DNA from: JBKHDT01 sp046541195
GTDB taxonomy: Bacteria > Pseudomonadota > Gammaproteobacteria > Halothiobacillales > Halothiobacillaceae
DNA length: 14,721 nucleotides
Reading direction: 5' to 3'
Assembly: GCA_046541195.1 (NCBI GenBank)
Contig: JBKHDT010000057.1
Span: 1-14,721, forward strand
The notes beneath the pieces were generated by a model that searched no databases, had not been told where the DNA came from, and worked only from the letters and a program-made list of their open reading frames with translations. Below are positions 1 through 9,000 of this stretch, piece by piece. A program made the position numbers and the translations under genes. Position 1 is the first letter of the stretch; each line of letters begins with the position of its first letter.

Positions 1-55
1 GCGGAGCCCGCGTTCAGACACGCCCGGGCCGATACATGCTCGGCCCGGGCTCCGC
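1..55. repeat. Nested, competing GC-rich inverted repeats
   Basis: Positions 22-32 are a perfect 11-bp inverted repeat of 40-50 with a 7-nt loop. Positions 1-10 are also a perfect reverse complement of 46-55, so the right arm is shared and the two stems exclude each other in part. No T-run follows on either strand. It could be a transcription terminator of a neighbour outside the window, a regulatory structure or an extragenic palindrome. Confidence 0.6.
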
Positions 56-81
56 AATCCAATGGTTTACGCCATTGTGCG

Positions 82-101
82 GCAGGGCATCCATGCCCTG
101 C
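82..101. repeat. Short inverted repeat (hairpin)
   Basis: Nine bases at 82-90 pair with 93-101; a realistic hairpin is GCAGGGC/GCCCTGC with a 6-nt loop. It lies three bases from the stronger hairpin at 105-132, giving two hairpins in tandem. Neither strand has a U-tract after it. Its function is unknown. Confidence 0.55.
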
Positions 102-104
102 ACG

Positions 105-132
105 GGAAGGTCTGCATTCTTGCAGACCTTCC
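105..132. terminator. Strong hairpin downstream of recD, candidate terminator
   Basis: GGAAGGTCTGCA at 105-116 is the perfect reverse complement of 121-132, with TTCT as the loop on the plus strand. It lies about 175 bp beyond the recD stop. In the operon's direction no U-tract follows, and on the plus strand only TTAA follows, so it is not a textbook intrinsic terminator. It could protect the 3' end of the recCBD message from exonucleases or end transcription with help from Rho or from its neighbouring hairpins. The perfect stem is certain; the role is inferred. Confidence 0.45.
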
Positions 133-158
133 TTAATGCGTGACCGCCTTGTCGAACC

Positions 159-181
159 GGCGCCTTTTTTGCAAAAGCGCC
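159..181. repeat. Hairpin with GC base and AT top
   Basis: GGCGC at 159-163 pairs with GCGCC at 177-181, then TTTT at 165-168 pairs with AAAA at 173-176 around a 4-nt loop, with one C unpaired. The T-run is inside the stem, so this is not an intrinsic terminator. A further weak palindrome (181-189 with 192-200, allowing G-U pairs on the plus strand) abuts it. Confidence 0.4.
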
Positions 182-265
182 CGGGTAATCAATTACTTGG
201 GCAATCCGGAAAACCGGTTCAATGCGCGGCTCCCGTGGACGCCAGGCACCCCCGGTTGCCTGAAG

Positions 266-282
266 CCGGGGATCAGCCCCGG
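266..282. repeat. Small inverted repeat just after recD
   Basis: CCGGGG at 266-271 pairs with CCCCGG at 277-282 around five bases, next to the 10-bp palindrome GGACCGGTCC at 281-290. It sits about 25 bp past the recD stop. Such short GC palindromes are common in GC-rich DNA and no T-run follows, so the role is uncertain. Confidence 0.35.
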
Positions 283-307
283 ACCGGTCCTCCCCGGCCG
301 CCGGTGA

Positions 308-2329
308 TCATTGACGCGCGGCAGCGATCGCCCGATCCAGATCGACCTGCGGGCCGGTCAGCAGGGTAAACGTTCGGCGCGCGCGGGTAATGGCGGTATA
401 GAGCAGGGCGCGGCTGATCACCGGGGTATCGACCTGGGGCAGGACCAGCGCCGCGTGTTCGAATTCCGAACCCTGCGACTTGTGTACGGTCAGCGCATAG
501 ACGGTTTCCACGGCAGCCAACCGGCCGGGGAGGACGTAACGCAGCCCCCCGTCGGGCAGCGGAAACACCACCCGCAGCCGGGCGGCGCCACCAGCCTCCG
601 GCATGGCCAGGGTGATGCCGATGTCGCCGTTCATCAGGCCCAGGGCGTAGTCATTGCGGGTCACCAGCACCGGACGGCCCTCGTACCAGCCCTCGGTCGC
701 CGGGATGAGGCCGCGTTGGTACAGGACCGACTCGATCCGCCGGTTCAAGCCCTCGACCCCCCAGGGCCCCTGTCGGACGGCAGCCAATAGCTGAAACCGG
801 TCGAACTGCCCGATCACAGCCCGGGCCCAGGCATCGACCGCCTCGCGATCTTCACCATCCGACGGGCGCGCCTGGGCCAGGGTGTTCAGGTAGGCGGCAT
901 GACCGGCCGGTGCCTGCTTTGCCGCTTCGAGCGGTGCGCGGATGCTGCCGTCAATGCACAGGGCCACGAGCCGGTCGTCGGCTGGCCCGTCGAGTGCCAC
1001 GTGCCGGAGGTCGGGATAGCTTGGCGAACCGGCGAGCAGTGACTCGACCCCGGGCAGGTCGCCGGCATTGACCGCCCGGGCAAGCTGGCCGATCCCCGAG
1101 TCGGCACCGAACCGGTGGCTGTGCTGCAGCATGACAGTCTGGTTGGCCAGCGCCGACCCCGGCCCCTGCCAGTCCCGCAGATCCTCGCCCGTCGCCTGGC
1201 CGATCCAGTCGACGGTTTCTGCGCTGTAATGCGCGCCGCCCGCTTCCCGCGCCAGGTCACCGAGCACGGAGCCGGCCTCGACCGAGGCAAGCTGGTCCCG
1301 GTCACCCAGCAGGACCAGCCGGGTTGACGGCGCCAATGCCGTCAACAGCGTCGCCATCATCTCCAGGTCGATCATCGAGGCCTCGTCGACCACCAGCAGA
1401 TCCACATGCAGCGGATTGCCGGCATGATGAAGGGGCCGGCTGGTCCCGGGCCTGACGCCAAGCAATTGATGCAGCGTCTGCACGCGGGTCGGAATCCGCG
1501 CGCGGACCGTCGGGGCCAGCGAGGCGACCTGTCCCCCGATCGACTCGGTCAGTCGCGCCGCGGCCTTGCCCGTCGGTGCCGCCAGGCGGATACGCAGGGC
1601 ACGGGGCGCCTGGGCCTGGCCATCGGCGTCGACCAGCCGGCCTTCCAGGGCGGCGGATTGCAACAGCGCCAGCAGGCGAACCACGGTGGTGGTCTTGCCG
1701 GTTCCCGGCCCCCCGGTGATCAGGCAGAAGGCCCGGCGCGCGGCGAGCGCACAGGCGATACGCTGCCAGTCGGGGCTTGTGACGGTGCGCCCGGAAAACA
1801 GCGATTCCAGCCTCTGGCGCAGATCAGCAGGCACCGGGACGCTCCGGCTCAGGCGCTGGGCAATATCGTTCCGAACCTGTCGTTCATAATTCCAGTAACG
1901 GCGCAGGTAGAGGCGCTCGCCATCAAGCACCAGGGGGGCGCCGCCTTGATGCGGCGCCGCGGCCTGTTCTGGCCGGGCCACGGGCTGTTCCGGGGCGCCC
2001 AACGCCGTGGTCCAGTCGGCCATGCCCCGATCCGCCAGCAGCCTGCAAAGCTCGTCGACGACCAGGTCGGCATCGCGCCCGTCAGGCCTGGTCGCCTCGC
2101 GCTCGGCCAGCCAGGCCGGGTCCGGCAAGTTGGCCAGGTCAAGAAAGGTATGACCCTGCCCAAGCTGGTAGCTGGCCAGCGCGCCGGCCAGCAGGCTGTA
2201 TCCATTGCTCCGGGGCGCCTGCTCGTGCAGGAATCGCGCAAAAGCCAGATCCAGCGGTCGCAACCAGCCGGCCTCGCTCCAGCGCGTCAGGGCCGCCAGT
2301 ACTGGCGAAGATTCAAGTTCAGGCCGCAT
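308..2329 (-). CDS. recD: RecD, exodeoxyribonuclease V alpha subunit (5'-3' helicase)
   Basis: RecD is the fast 5'-3' superfamily 1B helicase of RecBCD, which unwinds and resects double-strand breaks in the cytoplasm. The 673-residue protein (E. coli RecD is about 608) shows an N-terminal RecB-contacting region (about 1-170), Walker A GGPGTGKT at 206-213, motif Ia APTGKAAARL at 251-260, Walker B VDEAS at 314-318, motif III GDRDQ at 342-346, motif V TVHKSQGSEF at 614-623 and motif VI YTAITRARR at 644-652. All helicase motifs look intact. The ATG start is supported by GGGAG seven bases upstream and by the 11-bp overlap with the end of recB, which suggests translational coupling. It is the last gene of the recCBD operon. 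A linker rich in Ala, Pro and Gln at about 111-132 accounts for some of the extra length. Identification is secure. Confidence 0.97.
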   Translation of the reverse strand: MRPELESSPVLAALTRWSEAGWLRPLDLAFARFLHEQAPRSNGYSLLAGALASYQLGQGHTFLDLANLPDPAWLAEREATRPDGRDADLVVDELCRLLADRGMADWTTALGAPEQPVARPEQAAAPHQGGAPLVLDGERLYLRRYWNYERQVRNDIAQRLSRSVPVPADLRQRLESLFSGRTVTSPDWQRIACALAARRAFCLITGGPGTGKTTTVVRLLALLQSAALEGRLVDADGQAQAPRALRIRLAAPTGKAAARLTESIGGQVASLAPTVRARIPTRVQTLHQLLGVRPGTSRPLHHAGNPLHVDLLVVDEASMIDLEMMATLLTALAPSTRLVLLGDRDQLASVEAGSVLGDLAREAGGAHYSAETVDWIGQATGEDLRDWQGPGSALANQTVMLQHSHRFGADSGIGQLARAVNAGDLPGVESLLAGSPSYPDLRHVALDGPADDRLVALCIDGSIRAPLEAAKQAPAGHAAYLNTLAQARPSDGEDREAVDAWARAVIGQFDRFQLLAAVRQGPWGVEGLNRRIESVLYQRGLIPATEGWYEGRPVLVTRNDYALGLMNGDIGITLAMPEAGGAARLRVVFPLPDGGLRYVLPGRLAAVETVYALTVHKSQGSEFEHAALVLPQVDTPVISRALLYTAITRARRTFTLLTGPQVDLDRAIAAARQ

Positions 2330-5300
2330 GGGTCAACTCCCGGCCTTCGAACAACTGGTCCATGGCCTCGATCAATGACTGCGCCGGTCGGTCGGCGAAC
2401 ACACCCCGCCCGCTGCCGTCGACCCCGCGCAGAAACAGGTACAGCACGCCGCCCAGGTGCTGCTGGTAGTCGTAATCGGGCAGCCGGGCGCGCAACAGCC
2501 GATGCAGGGCGAGCACGTAAAGCAGGTACTGCAGGTCGTAGCGCTTCTCCAGCACGGCCTCGCGCAGCGCCGGGTACTCGTAATCCTCGGGCCGGCGTCC
2601 CAGGTCGTTCGACTTGTAATCGGCCACGTAAAACCGCCCCTGATGCTCGAACACCAGGTCGATGAATCCCTTGAGCATGCCGTTCAGCCGCATCGGCGCG
2701 AGCGCCGGGCGCGGGTGGCCATCGAGGCTTTGCCGGCTGACCAGCGCATCGAGAGCCTGCGCGTCCACCCCGGTCGCGCCAAACCAGAATTCCAGCTCTG
2801 CCTGCCACTGCGCGAGCGCGCCCAGCGCCAGCGGGCCACCACCGACCAGATCGGGGCCGGGCAGCGCCAGCTCGGTGCGCAGAAAATACCCCAGCCAGTC
2901 GGCCAGCGGCCCGGCCCATTCCGACCAGCCGCGCAGGGCGCAGCGGCGCGCAACCTGGTCGGCACGCAATGCGTGATCTTCCGCCACCTGCGCAAACCCC
3001 GCCTCGGCGGCCCATTCCAGCAAGCCGTGCAGGAAGGTGCCGGGGCCGGGGCCGCGGGGAAAGTCCATGGGGAAGTGCCGGGGCGGGGCACCTTGAAAAA
3101 CCTGCTGCGCGTCCCGGTGGCTGGGTTGGGCGGTGTGCGCGCCCTCGCCCAACTCCATCAAGGTCGCCTGCCGGGCAGTTTCCGGCAGCGGCAGCGTCGT
3201 CGGGTCGGGCGCGGTCAGCGGCTGGGCGACCAGGGAGGAATAACTGCCGATCCACCAGGACTCGAACCGTGGCCCCCGGTATTCGCGGGCCGCCGACAGG
3301 GCCTCGGCCTCGATCGCCTCGGCCGGCAACATCTCCCGGCCCTCGATCGGGGGCGCGGCCACCGTGATCGGCGTGCCGTCGCCGGCCACCGCGTCGAGCA
3401 AGGTCTTCAGATCGCCACGGCCCGCCTCGCCGGCCAGCAGGTAGCCCACGGCGCTGTGGCCAAGCAGTGTTTCGGATTTCTTCTGGCCATTGACCATTGG
3501 CGCCAGCCCCATCCAGCAGGCATGGCGGGCGCGGGTCACGGCGACGTACAACAGCCGCATGTCCTCGGCCAGCCGCTCGCGGTCGGCACGGGCCAGCTGC
3601 GCCTCATCCGGATTCAGGACCAGTTGCTTCTGGCCCTGCTCATCGTGATAACGCACCGGCCCCTTTTTCGGATCGACCGTCTTGAAGGTGCCGACAAAGG
3701 GCAGGAACACCAGCGGATATTCCAGGCCCTTGGACTTGTGGATGGTGATGACCTGCACGCGCTGGGCATCGCTTTCCAGCCGCATGATCCGGTCGGCCTC
3801 CTCGTGCGCGGACACCTCACCCGCGATTTCCTCCAGCAAGTGGCGGATCAGCGCCTGCTCGCCTTCCTGCTCGGCGCTGACGGCCTGCAGGCGCTCGGCC
3901 AGGTGCAGCAGGTTGGTCAGCCGGCGCTCGCCGTCGGACCGGGCCAGCAGCCGCGCCGGCACGTCCCAGTCATTGAGCAGGCGGCGCAGCATCGGCAGCA
4001 CGCCCCGCTGGTGCCAGAGTCGCCGGTAGCACTGGAACCGCTCGACGATGCTTTCCCAGTGTCGCTCGTCGGTATTGAAGCGTTCCAGATCCGCCCAGGA
4101 TTGACCCAGGGTGCCGGTCGCCAGCGCCGCGCGGATCAGCGATTCGTTCTCGGGCTCGGCGCAGGCGCGCAGCAGATGCAGCAGGTCGCCCGCCTCCTCG
4201 GAGTCGAACACGCTGTCGCGATCCGACAGATATACCGAGCGCACGCCACGCGCCTCCAGTGCCTGGCGGACGGCGCGCGCCTCGCTTAGATCACGCACCA
4301 GAATGGCGATATCGGCCGGCACCAGCCGCTGCATCCGCCCTTCGGCATCGACAAAACCGGCCCGCGCCGCGCGGCCCAGGCGCAGCAGCCGGGCAATCTC
4401 GTTGGCCGCCGCCTGGCTCATTCGATCCAGATACTGGCCCTTGTTCAGAGTGTCGCTTTCCTCGTCGCCCCGATCGTGCCACAGCGTCAACGCGGGTACC
4501 GCGCGATCCTCGACCCGCAGCTCCTCGCCCCGGCCATTGGCCCTGACCCGCAGGTAAGGCACCGGATTCTCGTCCCCGTCGCGGAACAGGAAAGCACCGG
4601 CCGGGTGGTTTTCGGCATGTTCGAACAGCCGGTTGGCGGCCTCGACCATCGCCTCGGTGGAGCGGAAATTGCGCGCCAGGGTGTAGTGATGCCCGGCGGT
4701 GGCCCGGCGCGCCTTGAGATAGGTATGGATATCGGCACCCCGAAAGGCATAGATCGCCTGCTTGGGATCGCCGATCATCAGCAGCGTGCCCGGCGCGCCA
4801 TCGGCCGACCCGCCGCCCATGTAGACCCGCTCGAAAATGCGGTACTGCACCGGGTCGGTATCCTGGAACTCGTCGATCATCGCCACCGGATACTGCGCGC
4901 GGATCACCGCCGGCAGGGCGCTGTCGGCCCGATCGAGCGCATCGGCCAGCCGGGTGAGCAGGTCATCGAAGCCCATTTGCGCCCGACGCTGCTTTTCCTG
5001 CCGGTAGGCCCGGGCAATCCACTGGGCGGCATGGGGCAGAATCCTGGTGCCCAAGCTCTCGCGAGCCCAGGTTTCCAGCCATTGCTCGACCAAGCCAAAG
5101 GCCGGGTGGGTCGGCGCGGGATGATCGTCTTTCATGACTGCCTGCAACCCGGACTGGGTCAGCCGCTCCCGTGCCTTTGCGGAATGCGGCAACACCTGCA
5201 GTGGCTCTTGGCACCATTCGTCCATGGACGCTAGCCAGGGTTGGATATAACGCCACTGCATGCTGCGGCCATCGAAGCGCTTGGCGTCCAGTGTCTCTCT

Positions 5301-6002
5301 AATCAGGTCTTCAATTTCCTGACGGTGCGTCCACCAAAAGGACTTGGCCTGTTGAAGCTGCTGATACAGCACTTCAAGACCGGAAAACGGCTCTTCGCGT
5401 GCTTGCGCCCCATACTCCGACAGCAGCGGTTTGACCGCTCTGCCCAGTGCCGCCGGGTCGGCCCATTCATCACGCAGCGCCATGCTGGAGAAAGCCGGCA
5501 GCGGATAGACATGCACCCGCCAGTAGTCGCGCACGACCTCGTCGAAGATCTCGGCATCGTTCTGCACCAGCTCCAGATCGAATAGGCTGCCGCTGTCGAA
5601 GGCATGTTCGCGCAACATGCGGCGGCTCCAGCCGTGGATGGTGTGGATGGCCGCCTCGTCCATCAGTTGCACCGCCTGGTCCAGCCGGCGCGCGCAGGCC
5701 GGCCATTGCCCGGGCACATGGTCTCCGCGCAGGTCGGCCAGCAGCGGATCGGCCTGATCGGTTTCCGCCCGGAAGTAGCGCGCCGCCTCGGCCAGACGGT
5801 TGCGAATCCGCTCGCGCAGCTCGCTGGTGGCCGCTTCGGTGAAGGTCACCACCAGAATCTGCTCCGGGGTCAGCCCCTGCTCCAGCACCCAGCGCAGGTA
5901 CAGCGCGGCAATGGTCCAGGTCTTGCCGGTGCCGGCGCTGGCCTCGATCAGGCTGATGCCCGAGAGGGGAAAGGTTTTGACATCCAGTTCCCGAACGCTC
6001 AT
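2319..6002 (-). CDS. recB: RecB, exodeoxyribonuclease V beta subunit (3'-5' helicase/nuclease)
   Basis: RecB carries the 3'-5' SF1A helicase and the only nuclease of RecBCD, and it loads RecA after Chi recognition. Counting from the ATG at 6002 the protein has 1227 residues (E. coli about 1180). Visible are Walker A ASAGTGKT at 21-28, motif II MIDEFQDTDPVQ at 375-386, motif III GDPKQAIYAFRGAD at 411-424, motif V ITIHKSKGLEYP at 752-763 and motif VI YVAVTRARH at 819-827. The C-terminal nuclease has H992, D1115, D1128 and K1130, matching E. coli H956, D1067, D1080 and K1082 with the same 13-residue spacing between the aspartates. A GTG 51 bases further upstream is possible, but the ATG fits the family's N-terminus, has GGAGG seven bases upstream and overlaps the recC stop as ATGA. 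A G+C dip lies at about residues 198-254. Helicase and nuclease should both be functional. Confidence 0.98.
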   Translation of the reverse strand: MSVRELDVKTFPLSGISLIEASAGTGKTWTIAALYLRWVLEQGLTPEQILVVTFTEAATSELRERIRNRLAEAARYFRAETDQADPLLADLRGDHVPGQWPACARRLDQAVQLMDEAAIHTIHGWSRRMLREHAFDSGSLFDLELVQNDAEIFDEVVRDYWRVHVYPLPAFSSMALRDEWADPAALGRAVKPLLSEYGAQAREEPFSGLEVLYQQLQQAKSFWWTHRQEIEDLIRETLDAKRFDGRSMQWRYIQPWLASMDEWCQEPLQVLPHSAKARERLTQSGLQAVMKDDHPAPTHPAFGLVEQWLETWARESLGTRILPHAAQWIARAYRQEKQRRAQMGFDDLLTRLADALDRADSALPAVIRAQYPVAMIDEFQDTDPVQYRIFERVYMGGGSADGAPGTLLMIGDPKQAIYAFRGADIHTYLKARRATAGHHYTLARNFRSTEAMVEAANRLFEHAENHPAGAFLFRDGDENPVPYLRVRANGRGEELRVEDRAVPALTLWHDRGDEESDTLNKGQYLDRMSQAAANEIARLLRLGRAARAGFVDAEGRMQRLVPADIAILVRDLSEARAVRQALEARGVRSVYLSDRDSVFDSEEAGDLLHLLRACAEPENESLIRAALATGTLGQSWADLERFNTDERHWESIVERFQCYRRLWHQRGVLPMLRRLLNDWDVPARLLARSDGERRLTNLLHLAERLQAVSAEQEGEQALIRHLLEEIAGEVSAHEEADRIMRLESDAQRVQVITIHKSKGLEYPLVFLPFVGTFKTVDPKKGPVRYHDEQGQKQLVLNPDEAQLARADRERLAEDMRLLYVAVTRARHACWMGLAPMVNGQKKSETLLGHSAVGYLLAGEAGRGDLKTLLDAVAGDGTPITVAAPPIEGREMLPAEAIEAEALSAAREYRGPRFESWWIGSYSSLVAQPLTAPDPTTLPLPETARQATLMELGEGAHTAQPSHRDAQQVFQGAPPRHFPMDFPRGPGPGTFLHGLLEWAAEAGFAQVAEDHALRADQVARRCALRGWSEWAGPLADWLGYFLRTELALPGPDLVGGGPLALGALAQWQAELEFWFGATGVDAQALDALVSRQSLDGHPRPALAPMRLNGMLKGFIDLVFEHQGRFYVADYKSNDLGRRPEDYEYPALREAVLEKRYDLQYLLYVLALHRLLRARLPDYDYQQHLGGVLYLFLRGVDGSGRGVFADRPAQSLIEAMDQLFEGRELTHAA
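2337..2341 (-). promoter_or_regulatory. Ribosome binding site of recD
   Basis: GGGAG on the minus strand lies seven bases before the recD ATG at 2329, within the 3' end of recB. It supports this start and coupled translation through the 11-bp recB/recD overlap. Confidence 0.7.
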
Positions 6003-9000
6003 GGGTTTTCCTCCACGGCCTCGACCAGCGGCCCGTACAGCCGCTCGGCCCACTGCGGCAAACCGGCTTCCAGCAGGGCGTCCAGCTCCGGCCAGGCGCG
6101 GGCCAGCGCCGGCTCCTGGTCGCGCTCGCCGGTGCGGTTGAAACCGGAAAGATACTGGTCGCGGGCTTTTTTTGCGGCTGCCTCGCCTGCCTGCTCGGGA
6201 TCGTCGTGCTTTTCAAGGGCCTCCCGGTACGCCTTCACCCAGGCAAAGCCGGTCTTGCAGGCCAGCGGGGGCGGCGCGCACTGGGCGGCGACCCAGCACT
6301 CGGCCAGGGTGGTCAAAAGCGCCCGCGCGGTGTCGGCCGTCATGGGCTGCAGGGTCATCACCGCATCGGCGCCGATATGGCAGGTGCCCAGGTTCAGCCC
6401 GGCAGCATTGGCACTCAGGTGCCGGAGCCACCCGGACAGCAGCTTGTGCCATTTCCAGCGCTTGTTGCCGTCGCGCAAGGCATCGGGGTTGAGTACCCAT
6501 TGCAGCCGCGCATCCCCGTTGGCGCGGATGCCTTCGGCCCAGTCCTCGAACCGCAGCACCCGGCCATCGCCGAGGTCCAGGTCAAAATCCAGCGACTGGG
6601 GCGGCAGGATGTCGGGCCAGTCGCGGCACAACGGAAAATACCGCTTCAGCACCTCGCCGGACTGGGCCGAGAGCTGCTCGAGCGCCTCGTCCCCCGCCGC
6701 GCCCAGGGGCAGCCGGCCCGCGCGGCGCAGACGCTCGCCCTCGAGCGCAATCCCGTCGAGCCAATCCGCTTCGCCCGCCAGCCGCCCGGCCTCCACCAGC
6801 TGCCCGGCCAGTTGATGGCGATCCAGACCATCAAGGCCGAAGGGTTCGATATCCTCGACGCGCTCGTCCTGATCCTGCAGCCGCACCTTGAGCCGCTGGT
6901 CGAAGAAGCTGCGTACCGGATGGCGCAAAAAACGCGCCAGCAGCGTGGCATCCAGCACGGTTTCATCGAGCGTGTCCGGCGGCGTCAATATCGGCTGCCC
7001 GACGCCCACCGCCACCCCGTCATGCACCCGCCGCCATTCCCGGGCATAGGTAAACAGCCCGTTGTCCTCGAAATAACGGGGACTGAAAGGCTGCAGCGGA
7101 TGCTCGGTCGTCAGGTGATCGAGCAGATCGTCGCCCGCTTCCATACGCCAGCCGGCGGCCAGGTAGTCGCGCAGCTGCGCGACCAGCACCGACGGCGGCA
7201 GCCGGGCATTGTCCCGCGGGCTGCGGCCCACCCAGCTGAGCAGCAACTGGCTGCGCGCCGACAGCAGGGCCTCGAGGAACAGGTAGCGGTCATCCTCCCG
7301 GCGCGAGCGGTCACCGGGGCGGTAACCCGTCCCCCGGGCCATCAGGTCGAAGTCCAGCGGCGGCATGCTGCGCGGGTAGGCGCCGTCGTTCATGCCCAGC
7401 AGGCAGACCACCTTGAAGGGGACCGCCCGCATCGGCATGAGGGTACAAATGGTGACCCGCCCAACCAGAAAGCGCTGCGACAGCCGCGGCGCATCCAGCT
7501 CGGCCTGGACGGCCTGGCGCACCGTCGCCAGGGGCAGCACGCCGTCGAAACCGGCATCGGCACAGGCGGTCTGCCAGCTTTCGAGCGCGGCGAGTACACG
7601 ATCGACCGCCTGACGATCCGCCTCGTCAACCGGCTCGACAAACCGTTCGATCATCGCGCGCAGCCGATCGCCCCAGACGGCAACCGTCGTTTCGGCCGCC
7701 AGCAGCCGCCGCTGCGCGTCCAGCGCGTCCACCAGGTCAACCAGCGCACCCACCGGCTCGGCAGCCAGTCCCGAAACCGCCGCGAATGGCTCGATTCCGG
7801 CCCATTCTGCACCCTCGCCGCTGGCATAACCGAGCAGCATCCGCCGAAGCCCGAAACGCCAGCTGTTGGCCGACCAGTCCTCGGGCAGATTGAGCGAATG
7901 CCGATGCCCGGCATCCAGCCCCCAGCGTATTCCCGACTCCCGGACCCATCGATGCAGCAACGGAATATCGTCCGCGGCGAGCCCGAAGCGTTTTCGGACC
8001 GCCGGCACTTCAAGCAGGTCGATCACCTCGCTGACCGGAACACGCGACTGCGGCAACTCAAGCAACTGGTCGAACACCCGCAGGACCGGCTCGGTCAGGC
8101 GTGGCTGCTGATCGGCGATCGAAAAGGGAATGTGCCGCGAATCATTCGGCTCGAACTGGCCGAACACGGCCTCGATGTGGGGCGCGTAGTTCCGGATGTC
8201 CGGCACCATCACGATCACGTCCCGCGGGCGCAGGTCGTCCTGCCCCGCCTCGAACAGCGCGAGCAGCTGGTCATGCAGAATCTCGACCTCCCGCTGCGGG
8301 CTGTGCGCGATGCAAAAGCGGATGGAATCATCCCCGGCGCGGACGAGCGCGCGCTGCGCCGCCTCGGTCGGCAGCGGCAACAGATCAAGAATCGCCTGCT
8401 GGACCTGCTGCAGCAGGGTCGGTGCCGGGTCATCCGGGTCCACGGGCGGAACGAACAGGTCGATCCGGTCGAACCGCGCCCGATAGGCCTGCGGGTCGTC
8501 GAACTCGTCCAGCAGGCGGATGTAGTCGCGCCCCTGCTTGCCCAGCGAAGCCAGCAGCGGGTTGGCGTGCAGGTGATGGCTGTGCTCGTCCAGGTCCTCC
8601 GGCATCCCCGGCTTGCGATGCTGACGCCGCCGGCGGGCCCGCAACAGCTCGTGCTGGTCGACGATATCGGCCCAGTAGTGCTGGCAGGGATTGTGCACAC
8701 ACAACAGCACCAGCGCGTGCCGGCCGATCGCCGCCAGGGCCTCAAGCACCTGTGCGGGCAGCGAGGAAATGCCGAACACGATCACCCGGCGCGGCAAACC
8801 CGGCGGGCGGCGTTCTGCCCGATGCAGCGCCTCGACAAACCGGCGATGGATCTCGCTGCGCGCCGCCGGCAGCTCTGTCCGTCCCGGTTGCTGCTGCAGG
8901 CTCGCCAGCAAATGACGCCACAGGACCGGCTGCCAGCGCTGCGCCTGAGGAACCGGAACGCGGCCGCCACGGCCATCCGAGAGCACATCGCGTCCTGCCG

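Noticed and set aside
136..369. A small plus-strand open frame after recD
   Set aside because: It overlaps the recD 3' end and the hairpin cluster, has no good ribosome binding site or family resemblance, and is Pro/Arg-rich.
2457..4289. A 610-codon plus-strand open frame opposite recB
   Set aside because: It is a shadow of recB helicase and nuclease coding sequence and has no recognisable motif.
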